Source of the DNA: Toxorhynchites rutilus septentrionalis
Lineage: Eukaryota > Arthropoda > Insecta > Diptera > Culicidae
Reading direction: 5' to 3'
Assembly: GCF_029784135.1 (NCBI RefSeq)
Contig: NC_073744.1
Location: forward strand, 15,170,929 to 15,234,928
DNA: 64,000 nt
Part shown: positions 61,034-64,000 of the stretch, one piece after another
Position numbering within the stretch: the first letter of the stretch is position 1
Layout: the number at the start of each line of letters is the position of its first letter
Translations under genes and position numbers: made by a program
Notes under the pieces: generated by a model
Databases searched by the model: none
Told to the model about the DNA's origin: nothing
Seen by the model: only the letters and a program-made list of their open reading frames with translations

Positions 61034-61721
61034 CTACTTTTTGATTATGATATCTCGTAAATGACCGCCTCTGGCCTTGACCGCAAAATGTGCCCTTTCT
61101 TCGGCATTTTCCATCACTTTGCCCAATGTTTCGGCCGATATGGCAGCAATTTCTTGTCGGATATTGTCTTTCAGCGCAGCCAGGGTCCTTGGTTTACCAG
61201 TGTATACCTTGGATTTTAAATATCCCCATAAAAAAAAATCAGGAGGCGTCAAATCAGGTGATCTCGGTGGCCAGTCATAATCGCCGTTTTTCGATATTAA
61301 TCTTCCGGGGAACATTTCGCGCAATAATTTGGTCGTGGCAGCCGCTGTATGGCATGTAGCGCCGTTTATACGGAAACATTTTCAAATCAACACGAATTAT
61401 GCGTCGGAGAGTGGTTCGAGCGATGCCAAACTCTTGCGAACGAAGGCGACCTGATGTCGATGGAGTGTCTGCAACACTGGCTCGAGCGGCATCAATATTC
61501 TCGTCGAAACGTCTTGGTCGTTGTCTGGACAGATGACTGGCATTACCAACACTACCAGACGATATTAATTTGGCATATAATCGACGTATAGTGTTGTCTC
61601 CAGGCGATGTTTTAACTTTATTTTTATTTTTCCACGCACGTTTAGTTAACACAATTGAGAAGTTATTTTGAATGTACAGCTAAACAATTTCAGCGCGTTG
61701 TTTAGGTGTGTATTGTTCCAT
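61034..61721 (-). pseudogene. Mariner-type transposase with internal deletion
   Basis: Translation starts MEQYTPKQRAEIV at 61721 and hits a TAG at 61682. It then continues LTKRAWKNKNKVKTSPGDNT, GSVGNASHLSRQRPRRFDEN and LRRIIRVDLKMFPYKRR (helix-turn-helix half). Near 61370 it jumps to ATCHTAAATTKLLREMFPGR, DWPPRSPDLTPPDFFLWGYL (third catalytic acidic residue) and RGGHLRDIIIKK. The first two catalytic Asp residues are deleted. Confidence 0.87.
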
Positions 61722-61837
61722 GATTAAAATTGTACTGAAATGACGCTTCCAACGCGGTATGACATTTGTTAATCTGACATCTCTGTCAAAAGTTATGGGG
61801 TTGCCAGATGCTTCCACTTTAAATGGTCCACCCTGTA

Positions 61838-62045
61838 GTTCAAAAGTCATGAATTTTTGAAAAAAGTCATCTTTGGAAAAAAGGGAAAAAATTGATTTTT
61901 CGGACCACCCCAAAATGGAAATGGGCACTTTAATAAAAAAATAATCAAAAATACGGATCTAATGTTTTGCGATAAACATTCAAATCACCACTTTTCGCGA
62001 AAATCTGAGAACCACTATATCGGTTTGGCATAGAATGGCTGTGTA
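61838..62045. repeat. Foldback repeat (family B), right part
   Basis: It has TTCGGACCACCCCAAAATGG, AAATGGGCACTTTAATAAAA and CGCGAAAATCTGAGAACCAC, the inverted counterpart of 9408-9506. Confidence 0.8.
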
Positions 62046-62513
62046 TATATTTATTCGAGAATTGAAAATATACGATTTTGAGAAAAATGTATTTCAATTT
62101 TTAAAATATTTTCAGATGTAATTTTTTTATTAATTTTTTTTGCTGTTTTTCAATGAAAATTTAAACAATTTCCTTTGTTTTGTCCCGCTGACCAGAATGT
62201 AGAAGCTTTTGAGCTAGAATGTTTTTCATAAAATCAAGAAAAAAAAACACTGATTCTTTTCAAAAAGTAGTCTAATTTTTTTCAAAATTTCAACTATGCT
62301 AAGTTGCTTAAATGGCCAATGTCCCACAACGTTCCATTGCAATCTGAGATGTTGCTGCAAACTGTCAGTCAAATTGACATGGAATTCATCAATAGCCAAT
62401 TAGTTTTCACCGTAACGTTGAAATATTATATTTTTTCTTGAAATAAACCATATTTGAAATAAAAAAAATATATTTTCTTTCAAACTGTATATAATCGAGT
62501 CCAAAATTGTATA
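62046..62513. other. Non-coding AT-rich stretch
   Basis: No gene. It ends with ACTGTATATAATCGAGTCC (62485), the inverted partner of the short foldback end at 56450. Confidence 0.4.
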
Positions 62514-63185
62514 CACCCAGTTTTTTTTACGCGGGGGATACGTACCTCGTAAAAAAAACCGCGTTAGTTGGAAAATCCGCGTAAAAAACCAGCGTTAATC
62601 GAAAAACACGCGTAAAAAAAACCGCCTTAATTCGAAAATCCGCGTTAATTGGAAAATCCGCGTAAAAAAACCATGTCACCTAATGATAAATATCAAATGG
62701 GACTATCCTTACGTAGAACGGAAGTAAAAAGTTGAGTGTTACTCGCTTCCGAAAACCCGTAGTTTTTTCCAGCAATTTTGTTGGTTACTGGTAGCTATAG
62801 TTCGGTTTTCCTCACGAATGAGGTCATCTGCTGTTGCTAGAAGATTCCCTAGTAATTTGTACACTCTTCTGCCGATGCACGTGCAGAATCACTGTTGGAC
62901 CGTCCAGAGCTAAGTAGACAGGGAAATCCATTCACGAATCACAGCCCGTAAAAACCCCGTCCCGTTGTACAGCCCGGTGAGCCACCCGTTACCTAACACC
63001 TAAAATCCACGTAAGAATCGTGATAAGGTGGGCACTAATTCCCTTCATAAGCGCTAAGCTCCGTTACAAGCTATAATTAATTGGAAAATCCGCGTAAAAA
63101 AACCGCGTTGATTGGAAAATCCACGTAAAAAAAAACTTGTAAAACAAACCGCGCATAAAAAACCGCGTAAAAAAAAACTTGGGTG
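62514..63185. mobile_element. 672-bp MITE with internal CGCGTAAAAAAACC minisatellite
   Basis: Ends CACCCAGTTTTTTTTACGCGG and the complement of CCGCGTAAAAAAAAACTTGGGTG are imperfect inverted repeats flanked by TA. Arrays of ~29-bp units (GGAAAATCCGCGTAAAAAAA with CCGCGTTAATT) sit at both ends (62550-62680, 63075-63180), with about 380 bp of unique sequence between them. No coding capacity. Confidence 0.75.
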
Positions 63186-63584
63186 TACATTAGTATATTC
63201 TACAATGAACCATTCAACTTTTTTTTTAATTGAATTTCGTAGTTCATTTTTTTTTCAATGTTTTCATGATCTATTGTTACTATTAGTCAAATCATATCAT
63301 TTGATACAAATGTTAAGGAGGTTGTGAAAAATACATAGTCGACCATTCAGTGGCGACGACCTTTTCAGATTTATGTTGTTCATAGTGTAGTGTATTCTTC
63401 AAGTCAAGTCTATTCATTTGTTACATATATCCCAAAAAAAACAATTTTTTTTAAATATGAAATCAACCATTTTGTATATTATCGAATACACATGATTATA
63501 ATAAATAAAAGTGTGTACTAAATTTCAGAGCAAACAATTAAAAGGAAGGGAAGTTACATAACAAAGTAATTGGCCATTTTATGA
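63186..63584. other. Non-coding stretch
   Basis: AT-rich; no feature was recognised. Confidence 0.4.
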
Positions 63585-64000
63585 CTGCCGCCATTTCGGA
63601 TTAGCATTTTTCATAACTATGTTCTGCTAGTCAAGCCCTTCCATTAGATACCCATATTGATGGGGTTTTGAGAAAATATATAAACCGTCATTTTGTAGCG
63701 GCCGCCATCTTGAGTTTGCATTTTTCATAAATAACTGTGTTCTACTAATCAAGTCCTTTCATTTGATACCCAAATTGATGGGGTCTAGAGAAAATATGTA
63801 ATCCGTCATTTCGTAGCGGCCGCCATCTTGAATTTTGGAATACGCAGTTTAATAATGACAGCAGAGATTAAGATGTGTTCCAGATTTCAGATCAACCAGT
63901 CAACAAGAAGAGGGTTTAATTTCTACTAATGTGGGACAGCGCTACAGACAAAGTTACAAAGTTTCAAACATACATACAAACGGGTGAAGCTAAATAAAAC
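63585..64000 (+). repeat. Family D repeat running to the window edge
   Basis: About three ~135-bp units, each with CATATTGATGGGGTTTTGAG and GCGGCCGCCATCTTGA, are followed by a tail (GCAGTTTAATAATGACAGCA to ACAAACGGGTGAAGCTAAAT). It matches 30344-30525 and 32155-32400. The end is probably the 3' tail of an RTE-like LINE (inference). Confidence 0.7.

Larger units (their letters stand above)
58265..61835 (-). mobile_element. Mariner-type element with TIRs, itself interrupted by a LINE
   Basis: The ends CAGGGTGGGCCATTTAAAGT / complement CAGGGTGGACCATTTAAAGT differ at one of 20 positions and are flanked by TA (58263-58264, 61836-61837). The transposase remnant is on the minus strand. Without the 2.7-kb LINE the element would be about 0.9 kb. 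Confidence 0.9.

Overview
This 64 kb window is insect nuclear DNA, most likely from a culicine mosquito. It is AT-rich, has very few host exons, very long introns and a dense, deeply nested load of transposable elements. The host proteins read like dipteran ones: a prophenoloxidase, and a receptor that matches Drosophila TkR86C through its transmembrane region. Species assignment is inference.

Two host genes are visible. On the minus strand a tachykinin-type GPCR (TkR86C / natalisin-receptor ortholog) has three internal coding exons at 56154-56009 (TM1), 43052-42839 (TM2-TM3) and 6701-6567 (TM4). Exon phases join exactly, and introns of 13.0 kb and 36.1 kb separate them. The first and last exons lie outside the window. 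On the plus strand a complete five-exon prophenoloxidase gene (20597-37266, 681 codons plus stop) sits inside the 36.1 kb receptor intron, so an immune gene is nested in antisense orientation inside a neuropeptide-receptor gene.

Almost everything else is mobile DNA. From left to right: the 3' part of an env-bearing Ty3/gypsy (errantivirus-type) element ending in an LTR at a (TA)n tract (2-4298); a small MITE; a deleted mariner with TIRs and TA duplication (4909-5639); a LINE RNase H fragment; two adjacent DINE/Helentron-like elements (9507-13326), the second carrying two degenerate histone H2A copies with their 3' stem-loops; a TTAA-flanked element (13475-14703); a decayed copia element with LTR and a tRNA-iMet-type primer site (14790-17697); a third DINE-like element just upstream of PPO; Harbinger, LINE and MITE remnants in the PPO introns; a mini-me-like microsatellite element in intron 3, repeated almost identically at 45.6 kb; three Tc1/mariner derivatives; a fourth DINE-like element carrying a histone H1 fragment (43670-45178); a Jockey-type LINE remnant; a hAT-type MITE; a 4.3 kb P element with an apparently intact four-exon THAP-type transposase, terminal inverted repeats and an 8-bp target duplication (50946-55268); a fifth DINE-like element; and a three-level nest (57475-62045) of LINE inside mariner inside a dispersed foldback repeat.

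The strongest leads are (i) capture of replication-dependent histone gene fragments (H2A twice, H1 once) by one family of elements defined by GACGTAGGACTAC subterminal repeats and a covarying 3' hairpin, (ii) the apparently complete P element, and (iii) the PPO-in-receptor gene nesting. No tRNA, rRNA or CRISPR array was seen.
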